Source: Prunella strophiata (lineage: Eukaryota; Chordata; Aves; Passeriformes; Prunellidae). Taken from it: a DNA stretch of 64,000 nucleotides. The notes under the pieces were generated by a model that saw nothing but the letters and a program-made list of their open reading frames with translations, had not been told where the DNA came from and made no database searches. The translations under genes and the position numbers were made by a program. Of this stretch, positions 12,197 through 25,600 are shown one piece after another. The DNA lies in assembly GCA_036583965.1 (NCBI GenBank), contig JAZBQD010000034.1, positions 12,960,040 to 13,024,039 on the forward strand, written 5' to 3'. Every line of letters begins with the position of its first letter. Position 1 is the first letter of the stretch.

Positions 12197-12312
12197 ACAG
12201 AATTCACAGAATGACTGGGTTAGAAGAGACCTCAAAGATCATCGAGTCCAACCCATGCCCTAACACCTCAACTAAACCATGGCACTGAGTGCCACATCCA
12301 GGCTTTTCTTAA
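12197..12312 (-). mobile_element. CR1 LINE 3' end, minus strand
   Basis: It begins with the reversed CR1 tail (TTCACAGAATGACTGGG), then AGACCTCAAAGATCATCGAG and TCCAACCCATGCCCTAACAC, running through GGCACTGAGTGCCACATCC. This variant is common in songbird genomes, which supports a passerine source. It is well preserved, so relatively young. Confidence 0.9.
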
Positions 12313-15310
12313 TTAATCTCTGTTTAACTGTAACTTTTGCTTAGAAAGAATTAAAAATATCTAGGCTATGAGAGTTTGAGGTGCATTGAACAGAAGTACA
12401 AACAGAATGTGTGCATGGGGGTCAAGGAGATCTGGAACATCTCATATTATGCTGACTGCAAACTCTATGCATGTTGTAATTTTTAATGGCTTTGGAGAAA
12501 TGCCTCTTCCTCAGCAGCAATTTTAATTGCTGAATGAACAACTGGATCCCAGTTTTTGCCACTCTTAAAAATGAGCTACACAATCTTCACTATGTGCCAA
12601 GGTGGTGCATAAGCCTTCAGTCAAAGTCTTGGCTTTTTTCCCTTGATTGCACATCCATGAAGCTCTTCCTCCCCACTGCTCTTTAGGGACTTTGCAGTGA
12701 AGTGTTGTCATTTCACATATTAGAAAAATGAAGCTTAGATGTTGCTTGTATGAAGTTAGAGAGAAACTAAAAGTTTCTTAGCCTCTCTTTCAATACTGGT
12801 ATTGGACCACACCACTATAAAGCAAGGAAAAGTTGAACTTATCCATTTCTAATGCCACAGGATTTCCTGAGCTCAGTGTGAACCTTCCTAGGTTCTATAT
12901 GAAGTAGCATTTGAAGTACAATAAAATTTTAACCTGTGAACTGAAGCAAGAATTTAACTTGAGCTAAATTCTCCCCTTCCAGAGGCCATTCTTTTTCCAG
13001 ATTATTGACATATATATGTTTATCAGTAAAATTTGTGATCTTCAAAACAAATCAGTCCACTTTGTGCCTGGCATCTGTCACATTGGAACTTGTATCTGCT
13101 ACAGTGAGCTTGTTTGCTCAGAGGTGTTAATGCTGTGCCATTTTGCTATGCTCTGTGTAACTGTTCCTCTGGACTCAGTCTGGGGTGGTGACTCTCCTTA
13201 GGGGCTGTAAAGCAGCAGGAATTTGGTGCTTTCTTGTCTAGAGAGTGACTGTACACTGTGGCAGTTTTCATAGAAAGAAGTGTTGTAAGCCAAGACAGAG
13301 GAGAGGTTTGTAAAAGCCTTGGCTGTTTTCCCTTGAGGCATGTACATGCCAGGCAGCCAAAAAGAAGCTGCAGCAGCAGCTGTAAGCACTGTGTGCCTCA
13401 CCTCTAGGTGTGCTGCACTTCTGCTTAAAAGGAGCAAAAAGATTTCTGTGGTCTGAGAATGTCTTGCTGTGGATGTCAGTACTGTTCTATCTTGGTGCAT
13501 TGTTTAGCAATATGTCATATTCTTTAAGAAAATATGAGCATGATGACTTTCCAATATTAAATACAGAGGTGAAAAGGACAGAGACTGCAGCATCCAGACA
13601 ATACTGATGATAAGTCACATACAAAGACTACCTGGACCCTCTAGAGACTACTTGTTTAATCAAGAGACTAATAATCAAGATCAACTTGTTTATTACTATA
13701 GAAATATCTGCCATAAAAGTCTTCTTTTCTTGTGGTTAAACAATGCATATCTGAATCCAGAAAAGGTTTGGGATGGGGCCCCTTCCAGCTTTCACCAGGA
13801 CCTGGTTATGTGCTTTGTTTCTTATCTTTCTGTCAGTGGCATTTCAGCATCCCAAAATATTGGTACATTTATGGCTTTCTCTAGAAGTAAGAGGCATGTG
13901 CTCTTCTTCAACTGCTCTTCCTGCTGCAGCTCTGTCTGATCTCTTGAATGTGCTTTTGATGCCACAAATAGTTGTGAGGCAAACCTGGGACCACTCCTTG
14001 TAGGTCCCCAGGAAAAGGGAAAAATGTTACAAATCCTTTTTGTTTTAAGGTTTTGGAAAGCACAGAGTTTCCACCCAGCTGTCACTCCTGATGCCACAAG
14101 CCTCTCTCAGTGGGGAGGCAGTGGCAATGCCAAGTCCTGTCCCATTCCCCTGCATGTCCTGCCCTGCTGACCCACTCCTGCCCCTCTTCCCCTCAGGCAC
14201 CGAGTGTTTGGGACATAAAATATCTGTTTGCTCTTTGCAGGCAGCCTTTGTCTTGGTGGCTGAGGAGCCTCCTGCCAGGGCCTGAGCAGGTTAAATGCAC
14301 AGAATCAAATGTTTCTCTGGTTTTGGTGCTGTGGGGTTGGCAGGGCTGTGGGTGCTCCCTGAGCACCTGGCCCTGGCTGAGGAGCCACCTGTCCCTGCAG
14401 TGCTGGCAGAGGAGGCTCAGGGTAGCTGTGCCCCTCCATCCTGCTGCAGGATGAGCTGAGCCAACCTTTCCCCTCCTCCTGCCCCTGCTGTGCTCGGGTT
14501 GGCCTCCTTCTACAGCCAGCCATTGGATCTCCATGTGGCCATGCCCCTGCAGGTGCTGAGCCTCACTCCCAGCAGCCTCTTCCCAGGCCTTCACTGCTCC
14601 AGCATCCTAAATTTTGTCCCCATCCATGTGAGAAGATATATAGTCCTTGCTCCTCCAGCCCCAAGACCTGGCTTGCTCTCTATCTCATTAAAAAATCATA
14701 GTAAAAATTCTGTTTTTCCTTACTCCAAAGGAAAGCTGAGAAAAGAGATCCCTTTTGTCTGAACCAGACAGGAAGAGAATGGCTGAACATCTTTATCCAT
14801 TTTGGGGCTCTTTTATAATCTCATGATTTTTTAAAAAATCAAACCTCTCTATTATTTCATTTTATGAGCAGTCTGACTAATGACTTTCGTAAACTTGTGT
14901 TGGCAGAACTAACAACTGCTTAAATAAAATGAGTAATTGTTTTTCATTCATTGTTTGCAAGAGCAATTATAGTTTCAGTGTTCTGCCCCCAAATGGGGGC
15001 TGAATCCTCCAGTCATGGATTATTTATATTGCCTGTCTCCCTGTTTACATTCTCCAGCCCACTGATGGCTCTATTCAGCATTCCAGGCCCCTTCTTGTAA
15101 AATCTGGTTGCTTCAGATTTGAGTAATCCAGGTAACTGCTTCTGCTTTTGATTTCAAGCATGAAATAAGTTGTAATGAATTCTTGTAGCTCGATTTGTTC
15201 ATTTGGTGCTAAGTGGCTACTAAAATGTTAAGATGTTAAATGTTAAGAGGCCTTAGCATAAGCATAATTTTTGGACATGTAAGCTTCAAGGGGAAAAAAA
15301 AAAAAACATT
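12313..15310. other. Unique non-coding DNA
   Basis: No gene is supported. GC-rich sequence at about 14080-14620 lets frames of 110-133 codons stay open on both strands without coding character. The segment 14930-15240 is AT-rich with homeodomain-type motifs and a small perfect hairpin (GCCCCC-AAAT-GGGGGC near 14985) and could be a conserved element. An A(12) run directly precedes the next CR1. Confidence 0.4.
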
Positions 15311-15415
15311 GAATCACAGAATGGTTTGGGTGGGAAGGGACCATTAAAGATCATTTTTTTCCAGCCCCCAGATATGGGCAGGGACACCACAACAAACCTC
15401 AGGTTTCCCTGATCA
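15311..15415 (-). mobile_element. CR1 LINE 3' end, minus strand
   Basis: GAATCACAGAATGGTTTGGG at 15311 followed by GGAAGGGACC, AAAGATCAT and GGGCAGGGACACC is the reversed 3' end of a CR1 element. Similarity fades after about 15415, so it is a short 5'-truncated copy. Confidence 0.9.
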
Positions 15416-16784
15416 AGCAGACCAGAAATAGTTCAGTTTGGAAGGGTTAAAGAATAGACTAATCTGTCGTGTGCCTGTTGGACATGAGCTGTGGGACAGC
15501 TGCTCTGGGAATGGAACTGGTGATCCCTGGTACCCCGGGCAGGGCTGAAGGATGACTCTCATTGTCTGGGATTTTGTCCTGGTGCTGTGGTTGGAAAGCA
15601 TAGCAGGATGGAACAGCTCAGCAGGGATTCAAGTCCTCTCTCCTCCAAAGGTCCACTTGTGGTCACGTACATGGCCTGGAGCTCAGGGAGTGTTCAACCC
15701 ACGGGAGCAGTGGGAGACATGTGCAGGAATGGAGTCATATTGCTGTAGGCACCTCCGTGCCTGAATCTTTATTGCTTTTTGTGCCACTTCACTGTAACAT
15801 GGAAAAGGCACAGAAATGATCTACTTTGGCTCTATCTCAGAGCTAAAATTGAGCCAAAAGCCCAAGAAAAGTCAGCTTTACTGGATTCTGCAGTATTATG
15901 GGCATGGATTGAAAGTTTGTAATGTTACCTTGTCTTTCTAGTGGGAAGAAGTAAAACTGATGCCTTGGAAATAATTGAAGTCTAAATAGTGATTTTCTCA
16001 TCTAATCCAAATTTCATAGCTTTATCCTGTTTCCACTATTGCAAACTTCATTTCTGTGGATGACACTCTGAAAGCCACAGTGCTCATTCCTAACCCCCTG
16101 ATCTGCCTCTTGTCCACAAAGCAGCTGGAGTTGATAGCAAGTAATTCATGGAGAGGGGGGAAAAACAAATCAAAGTGAGAGTGGTAATCTTAACAGTCTA
16201 CTTTGTACTAGGCAGATCTCAAAACGCTTCCCAAAATGAAGGTGCCTAATTTTAAATCCTTCAGCCACCTAATGTGCTTGTTAAGAGGAGGGAGTGGAAG
16301 CATTTGTTTGTGACAGAGCTATTAAATGTCAGATTTGTGTTTTACAAAGTGGCAGTGTTGCTTTTGCAGGCTGATTAGAAATGGTGAACAGATTTGGGTC
16401 CTATGGCCCTCAGAATGAATGCAAAACTCACTGCACTCCAGTAGAAGATGGATAGGGAAAATTGTTGCTATTCCAGTGTCTTCCCCTGTGAGTGTCACAG
16501 TAATGTTGTCTTGAATTGCACAAACATTGTAGGCAGGTTTTGAATGTTCTGGAAGCAATCCTTAATGCTAATGGGTAGTAAAGCGATACTAGAGGTATGA
16601 ATCTCTAAGAATTTAATTTTAAACAGTGTATCTGAAAGCAATGCAATTCTATTACATCATCACTCCTGCTTTGCATATATATATATTTCTCTTTTCCAAG
16701 GCTCTCAATATGATTTATGAGCAGCAATTAACTCAGCCTTTTAGCAGCGTGTGACAGGTGTTGCTGGGCCATTTATGAACCAGG
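15416..16784. other. Unique non-coding DNA
   Basis: No gene is recognised. A short string at about 16213-16245 (GATCTCAAAACGCTTCCC) resembles the start of reptile/bird MIR-type SINEs and may be a remnant of one. Confidence 0.4.
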
Positions 16785-16895
16785 CATGCTGAGGCACAGA
16801 GGTGTCAAGCATAGTTTAGCAGCAACAATATTGCAAAATGAAGACCAGAACCCAGGAATCCTGAATCACAGCCCCTATTCTATGAGCTCTCCATT
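16785..16895 (+). mobile_element. MIR-type SINE remnant
   Basis: The order GCTGAGGCACAGAGGTGTCA, then AGACCAGAACCCAGGAATCC, then a TGA-TCACAGCCCC string and a CTCTCC end matches the 3' half of MIR-family SINEs of amniotes (TGAGGCACAGAGAGG, then AACCCAGGAGTCC). It is strongly diverged, as expected for an ancient copy. Confidence 0.7.
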
Positions 16896-19800
16896 TATTG
16901 CTAGGAGAGAAGATCATTAAAATCCACTGGGCTTGTCTGGCAGACTTTATAAACTTATGCATGCTTTTAAATGCAGTGGGGGTTATCGTTATTAAATGAT
17001 GAATGTAGGAGGGTTTTTACATAATGCTGAAGAAACACATTAAACCATGATGGAATGAGAATCAATATAGGTCATTACAAACAAGCATTCTGCTGAAACG
17101 GATTTTGCCTGTCATTCAGCAATGTTTATATACTGTGCTTGCTTTATGCTGCTCTACCTATGTGACAGAAAATATTTTTTTCAAATGTAAATGACAGGTG
17201 GCTTTTAGGATATTGTACTTTAGTGCTCTCAGACCTTGGGTTTCCTTCCCCTGCTTAGCAGGACTGAGACTCTGTATCACAACCTGTATCACTGTGGGCT
17301 CTCTGTATTTTATGCTTACAAGATAGTCTGGGGTTTCAAATCCCTCTTGCAATAGTGACCTCGGTGCTCTCACTGGCAACCTCATAGGATGGTATGATGC
17401 TCCTGACTGGGGAAAGGTGCTGGGAAAAAGTGCTCCTGTCAAGATAAAGTTTGCCCCTCCTTAGCTGAGACCACAGCAGTGCATAGACCTTGCAGTGTCC
17501 CTTGGGGACAGTGTTCATCCTCAAATGCATCACCTCTGAGGCAGAGCTGGAATTAGAGATGAATATCTGCTTCCAGTCATGGTCCTCAGTGGGTCTGCAA
17601 AGTTCTAGATCAATAGAAGAGGGGCACTTCAGCTGAAACCTGGTTATAACACATATTTTGGAATAGAAAAAGGGGGTCTGAGCCTCTATTTTTCAGCTCT
17701 ATGTGCAAAAGAAGAAGAAATTTATAACAAATCTTGTCGTTCCTACCTGCAAGTACATTCATATTAGTAATACACTAAGAATTCCAGAAGTTCTACCTTG
17801 CAAACTTGGGTGGGATAGAAACATGCAAAAACTTGATAAATGCAGCATGGGGATTTGCCATGTGCTTAACTCTTGGAAAGGGAAATGCTTTATTCACATC
17901 TGAAGTGAACAGCTAAGTAGTAGTGGAAATAGGAGCCTTTTTGTGGTGTTGTATGGATTTTTCTGCTGTATGGTAGATGATTTAATCAGGGGATTTTTTT
18001 TTAATGAAAAAGAAAAGTAGAATACAGATGTGGGTAATTGAATATAGAAGATGCTGTTTCTGGTTTTAGTGTAAATGCATTTATTATTTGTAAACCTGAC
18101 TCATTTGTAAAGTCACACACCAAAAAATGGACACACATTCAGAATTATCCAAGCCCCTTATGAGTGTGATCAGTACTTCATGAGCTGGTGTCAAAACGTT
18201 CCCCAGTAATTGTCTGAATTATCACTGAATAAATCTTCTATATGTTTATTTTCACATGCAACTGTATTAAACTCTGGGCAGTATTTCACCCTTTGCAGGT
18301 AAATACTAGCAGAGTCAGGTAAGCAGACAATATTGCTGAAAATAACCTCAAAAATATAAAACTTATTCCCAAAATCTAAGCCAAAGGCAAAACCAATGGC
18401 CTTCTAAGACCCTGTAACCCAAAACAACTTCTCAGCCCATGAGGGTGGATGGTCTGATGATCCTTATGCTGCTCTGGACTCTTGATTCAAACCCCAAATC
18501 CTGTGAAATGGTAAGGCAATCCCTGCCTATTGTTTGTTTGGTATGTTGGTTGTTTTTTTCCTCTAGCTGAAGGTGCAAAGCAAAATAGGTCTGTGGTCCC
18601 ACTCCCATTACAGACTGTGAGAGTTTGCTTACACTGAAGTCACTGACAAAACCCTCAATAGCTTTAATGGGGGCAAGAACAGGCTCACCATGATTTAATC
18701 TAAAGTGTTCAGCTCAAGGCAGAAAGACAGGGGCTCTTTGAAAATGACAACTTGTGGGTTTTGGAGAGGTCATTAACATATTTGTCATGGGGGAAAGAGG
18801 GTAAATAAGGAACTTGAAAAGAAAGACAGATATTAATTACGCTTCAGACAACATTGTTGTGTGCTGATGACATGCTGCAGCTCTCCAGACGACTGTAATT
18901 TGCAAGGGAGCCCAACGAGTAGGAGACTTTACAACAAGCCAAGCAATTAGTTCTTCCTGAGTTGCAAGAGTGACATCATGTGTGCAAAACATGCCTTCGC
19001 CTTCAGCTAACAACACATACTCATTTATTCTTCCTGCAGGGTCACTGTTGGCTGTGAAGGCCATTAAATCATTCCTCTGATGGATGTGTTAACTTTTAGA
19101 GCTGAGTGAATAAGGGTCCCTGAAGTGCAGATAAAGGAACACGTGTCCAAAGCTCCAACTATCAACAAAAGCAACCCCAATATCTAATTTTATGTGCTAT
19201 AGCTGGCTTACAAAATTCTTGTATTCTTTTAAATACCTTAAGTAATTCTCTATGGTCTTGAAAATTTGTCCCTGTTGTAGGGCCTGACCTGATAAGTGAG
19301 TGGATTTTCTTTGCTTGGTTTTGTTTGTTTGTTAATTTTGTTTTTGGTTTTGGCTTTTTGGTGTGGGGATTTTTTTTTGTGTGTGTCTGAAATTTGTCAA
19401 GAAGTTGTAGGACATGCTGAGGCTTGCTTTTATGAGCTCTTTGTATACAGTTCTGAGAAAAAGAAAAGCAAGGATTTTATTTGACTAGGAAATTTAATAG
19501 AAATTAAATACTTAAACAGCAATGTTAATATATATCCAGGTATAGATTTCCAGTAGTGTGTGCTTGGTTTCATGAGTTGCATCACTTAATGTTTTGCACT
19601 GCATGAGTTTATTGAAGAAACAATAAAGATCTATCTGATACTCAATGAGGAGTAAATTATGGCATTGATCTGGAGAGACAATTACATTTATTCTTTAATC
19701 AGATACATAGTCCCATTGGAGCCACGTACTACTTACCCACAGTAAATTAAGCTCCTGCTTAAGTGCTTTGTAGAATCAAAATCCAAAAAAACCTAACTCA

Positions 19801-22602
19801 TGAAGATATTTCAGATCTTCTGTCTGTTAGAAGTGTGATGCAAATTGTCATGTAGGTTTTTCTCTCTGGATTAATGAAAAAGAAGAAGGAGACGTGAACA
19901 AACTTGACTTTAGAGATCCACTTTAGTGTGTGAAAAGCTGTTTTGTCTTTTGAAGAAAGCTGTTACTACAAATGTAAAATGAACATTTTACCACTTACAT
20001 ATTTTTTTTTCTAAACACAGCAGTGGGCACAAAGATTTGGCAGAGCAGATGCAGAACAGAGTCACAACCAGCTTGGCACAGAGAGCTGAGGAGCTTTGCA
20101 TCAAATGAGAGTGGGTTTCTCTTACTGGGATGAGGTTCTAGACAGGGCTCTGCCCATCCTCACTGCCTTTCCCCAGTCTGATACTGTTTGCCCAGTGTTG
20201 GTGGCTTTCAGCACATCTTTATCTGTCCCAGATTTGCCTTTTTCCCAATGCAGCAGAAGGGAAAGCTGCTCTTTTCAGCAGTAGCTCAGCCAGACCCAGG
20301 ACACCCCTGTGCTGCACTCTCCTGTGGAAGCCCAGGGCAGGGACTTCAGTACAGAGGATATTTGGATCTGACCACCCACCCCAAGCTTTCAGCAAATAAT
20401 CTATATGGTTCTTTTGTTTGTTTCCAGCTCACATGTTTACATAGTCCCGAGAAGCTTCTAAAATTAGAACCTGAGGAAAACAGAAACCTGTTCTCCAAAG
20501 CCAGCAGGATGTTTTAATAGGAACTGTTATTGCTATTATTAAGAACAGTAATAATCTTATTTAACCAAAGGCAGGGATGAATCTTGCTGGACTGTGCCTG
20601 GATGTGTGCCATGTCTTTATATCCTTGCAAAGCTGTGGCAAAAAACTATCCCAGAGAAATGGTAAAGCTGATGATGGCTGTTCTGTAACAAGTAATACAA
20701 AAAGGAGCTGTGCAGCCTTTTAGTGCCTGAGACACTGAAGTTTCCTGGTATTTCTTCCATTTGTGACAGTTCATCCAAGCAGAGGGAGGCAGATCATGTA
20801 CAGCACTCAACTGAGTTTTCTGCAGTTAAGTTCCTGTTTTGGTCACAGCACTGTAGGCAGGCAGACATCTGAGAAGGTGACAGTAAAAGTGCCAAGCAGA
20901 GCTGAAAGGGAGGAAGAGAATTCTGACTTCTGTGAAAAAAGTCTGAACCCTGCTCCTCAGCTACAAGTGCAGGGACTTTCCTCCTAACTGAACCCTGAGG
21001 ATCCCTTCATATGAGCCTGTTCAGTTAACTCCTTTATCTGTAGCTGCCAGCATGGCCACAGATGTGATAGGGGAAGCCACTGGTTTTGGTGGTGTGGTCA
21101 AAAGAAGAGTGAGGCATGTGTGCATGAACTTTTTTGGCTACAAGCTCTGCACAGCCTGAAGAACTGAACCTCCCACAGAGCCAGAGCCTGTCCTGCTTTG
21201 TGGGCCATTCTGATTGAATTATTCCTCTGGCAATGCACCCCCTGAGCTAAACTTAAATAAAATGAAGCTGGTGACAGGCTGGTTTAGGTTTTAAGTGCAT
21301 GTTTTTGATTAATTTGCTGTATTTCAAGAGAAAAAAAAATGTGTAAACTTGGTCTTTATTAAATACTACACTGCTTTTCATGTGTTGTGGGTCTACAAAA
21401 ATCATATGCCTTTTTTGCCTACCTAATGTACATTTTCACATATGGGAGAAGCAGAATTGGGACACTCCACATTTAAATAAATACTTAGCAAAAGGGTGTA
21501 GGGGAACCTGAGGTTCTGTAAGAATTAGGGCAAAGTTTTCAATGTAAAATAAGAAAAAGAAGCACAAAATGCAACTATTAAAACCCATACATTCTGGTGC
21601 TCTGTTCACTTGGCCATACTGACACATGGTGTATAGAAGGGGGGAAATTCTCTCTTCTGTACCCACACATCCATATGTGCCTGTGTGCCCATGTTCATAC
21701 CCACCAAGCTCCCACATAACATGTAAGAGAGGACATATTTAGTGGTTTTAATAAAGCTACAGTTTCATAGCTCTAATAGTCCACAGCTAGGAAAATACAT
21801 GTTTTCTTCCTTCATCTTTAGACTTATTTGAGAGATTTTTGTTTTGTGGTTTTACTGGGTGACTTTTCCAATGAACTGATTTAAAATCATTTAATTTCTT
21901 CGAAGACCATAGTGGTTACCATAGAAATATGTTAGCTGCAAAACAAGGAATAATTAGTTTATGTGTTCCTTTGTGTCCCCTAATTTCTTCCATTCAGGAT
22001 TTTTAAGCATATAATTATAGGGATTGTTTAGCTTCGTGATCTTTTCCCCCTCTATAAATTCATTTAAAGACAAAACTCTGATGTCTGTAGAGCATAAATA
22101 ATAATGATTAAATGTGGTAATTAGTCCAACCCGTTTGTCCACATAGCAGAAAGAATGTGTTTTCTGTCAGAGGCTGCAATGCTGACTGTGGCCACTCTGA
22201 GCTTCCAGTGTGGCATCTCCAGTTATCTGTTTTATCCCTTATGGCTGCTCAAGCAGTGACCCTGAAGAGTTAGAAATGGGACTCTTGAGAGCCCTGCAGG
22301 ACATTTCCTTGTGCTGTTCAACTTCTGGGACAGTTCTTGTCAAGTTTGACAAGAAAGGCATCAGCAAGCTCCAGAAGTCCCTAAGGCTGGGTGGCAGTTG
22401 AGCAAGGACAGGAGTATTGCAACACTGGGGCTGTTATTTAACACCTCTGCCCTGGCTGGATTTGCAGAGTAGGCAAAGTTCTGCCTCTGTGGAAGGGCTG
22501 AGACTTGTAGGACTTCTCCAACAGCATTTGTGACAGATCAGGCTTTTTGCAAAATGGCAGTTTTCCCTGAACACAGGGAAGGGTGCTGGAGCCCTTCAGA
22601 AT
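16896..22602. other. Unique non-coding DNA with candidate conserved segments
   Basis: No gene is firmly supported. Segments at about 16900-17160, 18740-19070 and 21880-22150 keep a few CpGs and dense TAAT-type motifs within CpG-poor DNA, as long-range enhancers often do. On the minus strand 19064-18837 gives 75 codons with fairly natural composition. It lacks clear splice sites and is listed as a hunt item only. 22603 onward is the inverted-repeat arm. Confidence 0.4.
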
Positions 22603-22677
22603 AGTTCAGAGGTTAGATCACTTTTCCACTATTGATCCTTGGGAGAGATGTTCTTTCTCTAAAGCTCCAACAGGAAT
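22603..22677 (+). repeat. Left inverted-repeat arm of the 21-bp array
   Basis: This 75-base segment aligns to the reverse complement of 26157-26231 with about 14 mismatches, roughly 80% identity. Shared blocks include TCAGAGGTTA, ATCACTTT, CTTGGGAGAG and CTCTAAAG/CTTTAAAG. The arm stands about 34 bases outside the first minisatellite unit. Confidence 0.85.
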
Positions 22678-25600
22678 AAACAGGAGTAAGAAAGAGTCTT
22701 ATCCTACACATCATTCCTGGTGCTGGTTCCACCATTCCCGGTGCTGATTCCACCATTCCCGGTGCTGGTTCCACCATTCCCGGTGCTGTTTCCACCATTC
22801 CCGGTGCTGTTTCCACCATTCCCGGTGCTGTTTCCACCATTCCCGGTGCTGGTTCCACCATTCCCGGTGCTGGTTCCACCATTCCCGGTGCTGTTTCCAC
22901 CATTCCGGTGCTGTTTCCCCCATTCCCGGTGTTGTTTCCACCATTCCCGGTGCTGTTTCCACCATTCCCGTGCTGTTTCCACCATTCCCGGTGTTATTTC
23001 CACCATTCCCGTGCTGTTTCCACCATTCCCGGTGCTGGTTCCACCATTCCAGCTGCTGATTCCACCATTCCCGGTGCTGTTTCCACCATTCCCGGTGTTA
23101 TTTCCACCATTCCCGGTGCTGGTTCCACCATTCCCGGTGCTGGTTCCACCATTCCTGGTGTTGTTTCCACCATTCCCGGTGTTATTTCCACCATTCCCGG
23201 TGTTATTTCCACCATCCCGGTGCTGGTTCCACCATTCCCGGTGCTGTTTCCACCATTCCCGTGCTGTTTCCACCATTCCCGGTGCTGTTTCCACCATTCC
23301 CGGTGTTATTTCCACCATTCCCGGTGCTGTTTCCACCATTCCCGGTGCTGGTTCCACCATTCCCGGTGCTGTTTCCACCATTCCCGGTGCTGTTTCCACC
23401 ATTCCCGGTGTTGTTTCCACCATTCCCGGTGCTGTTTCCACCATTCCCGGTGCTGTTTCCACCATTCCCGGTGTTGTTTCCACCATTCCCGGTGCTGTTT
23501 CCACCATTCCCGGTGCTGGTTCCACCATTCCCGGTGTTATTTCCACCATTCCCGGTGTTGTTTCCACCATTCCCGGTGCTGGTTCCACCATTCCCGGTGC
23601 TGTTTCCACCATTCCCGGTGTTATTTCCACCATTCCCGGTGCTGTTTCCACCATTCCCGGTGCTGTTTCCACCATTCCCGGTGCTGTTTCCACCATTCCC
23701 GGTGTTATTTCCACCATTCCCGGTGCTGTTTCCACCATTCCCGGTGCTGTTTCCACCATTCCCGGTGCTGTTTCCACCATTCCCGGTGTTGTTTCCACCA
23801 TTCCCGGTGCTGTTTCCACCATTCCCGGTGCTGTTTCCACCATTCCCGGTGTTATTTCCACCATTCCCGGTGTTGTTTCCACCATTCCGGTGCTGTTTCC
23901 ACCATTCCGGTGCTGTTTCCACCATCCCGGTGCTGGTTCCACCATTCCCGGTGTTATTTCCACCATTCCCGGTGCTGTTTCCACCATTCCCGGTGTTATT
24001 TCCACCATTCCCGGTGCTGGTTCCACCATTCCCGGTGTTATTTCCACCATTCCCGGTGCTGTTTCCACCATTCCCGGTGCTGTTTCCACCATTCCCGGTG
24101 CTGTTTCCACCATTCCCGGTGTTATTTCCACCATTCCCGGTGCTGTTTCCACCATTCCCGGTGCTGTTTCCACCATTCCCGGTGTTATTTCCACCATTCC
24201 CGGTGCTGGTTCCACCATTCCCGGTGTTATTTCCACCATTCCCGGTGCTGGTTCCACCATTCCGGTGCTGTTTCCACCATTCCGGTGCTGTTTCCACCAT
24301 TCCCGGTGCTGGTTCCACCATTCCGGTGCTGTTTCCACCATTCCCGGTGCTGTTTCCACCATTCCCGGTGCTGGTTCCACCATTCCCGGTGCTGGTTCCA
24401 CCATTCCCGGTGCTGGTTCCACCATTCCGGTGCTGTTTCCACCATTCCCGGTGCTGGTTCCACCATTCCGGTGCTGTTTCCACCATTCCCGGTGTTATTT
24501 CCACCATTCCCGGTGTTATTTCCACCATTCCCGTGCTGTTTCCACCATTCCCGGTGTTGTTTCCACCATTCCGGTGCTGTTTCCACCATTCCCGTGCTGT
24601 TTCCACCATTCCGGTGCTGTTTCCACCATTCCCGGTGTTATTTCCACCATTCCCGGTGCTGTTTCCACCATTCCCGGTGCTGGTTCCACCATTCCCGTGC
24701 TGTTTCCACCATTCCCGGTGCTGGTTCCACCATTCCCGGTGCTGGTTCCACCATTCCGGTGCTGTTTCCACCATTCCCGGTGCTGGTTCCACCATTCCGG
24801 TGCTGTTTCCACCATTCCCGGTGTTATTTCCACCATTCCCGGTGTTGTTTCCACCATTCCCGGTGTTATTTCCACCATTCCCGGTGTTGTTTCCACCATT
24901 CCGGTGCTGTTTCCACCATTCCGGTGCTGTTTCCACCATTCCGGTGCTGTTTCCACCATTCCCGGTGTTATTTCCACCATTCCCGGTGTTATTTCCACCA
25001 TTCCCGGTGCTGGTTCCACCATTCCTGGTGTTGTTTCCACCATTCCCGGTGTTATTTCCACCATTCCCGGTGTTATTTCCACCATTCCCGGTGTTATTTC
25101 CACCATTCCCGGTGTTATTTCCACCATTCCCGGTGTTATTTCCACCATTCCCGGTGTTGTTTCCACCATTCCCGGTGTTATTTCCACCATTCCCGGTGTT
25201 ATTTCCACCATTCCCGGTGCTGGTTCCACCATTCCTGGTGTTGTTTCCACCATTCCCGGTGCTGTTTCCACCATTCCGGTGCTGTTTCCACCATTCCCGG
25301 TGTTATTTCCACCATTCCCGGTGTTGTTTCCACCATTCCCGGTGTTATTTCCACCATTCCCGGTGTTATTTCCACCATTCCCGTGCTGTTTCCACCATTC
25401 CCGGTGCTGTTTCCACCATTCCCGGTGTTATTTCCACCATTCCCGGTGTTGTTTCCACCATTCCGGTGCTGTTTCCACCATTCCGGTGCTGTTTCCACCA
25501 TTCCCGGTGCTGGTTCCACCATTCCTGGTGTTGTTTCCACCATTCCCGGTGCTGGTTCCACCATTCCGGTGCTGTTTCCACCATTCCGGTGCTGTTTCCA

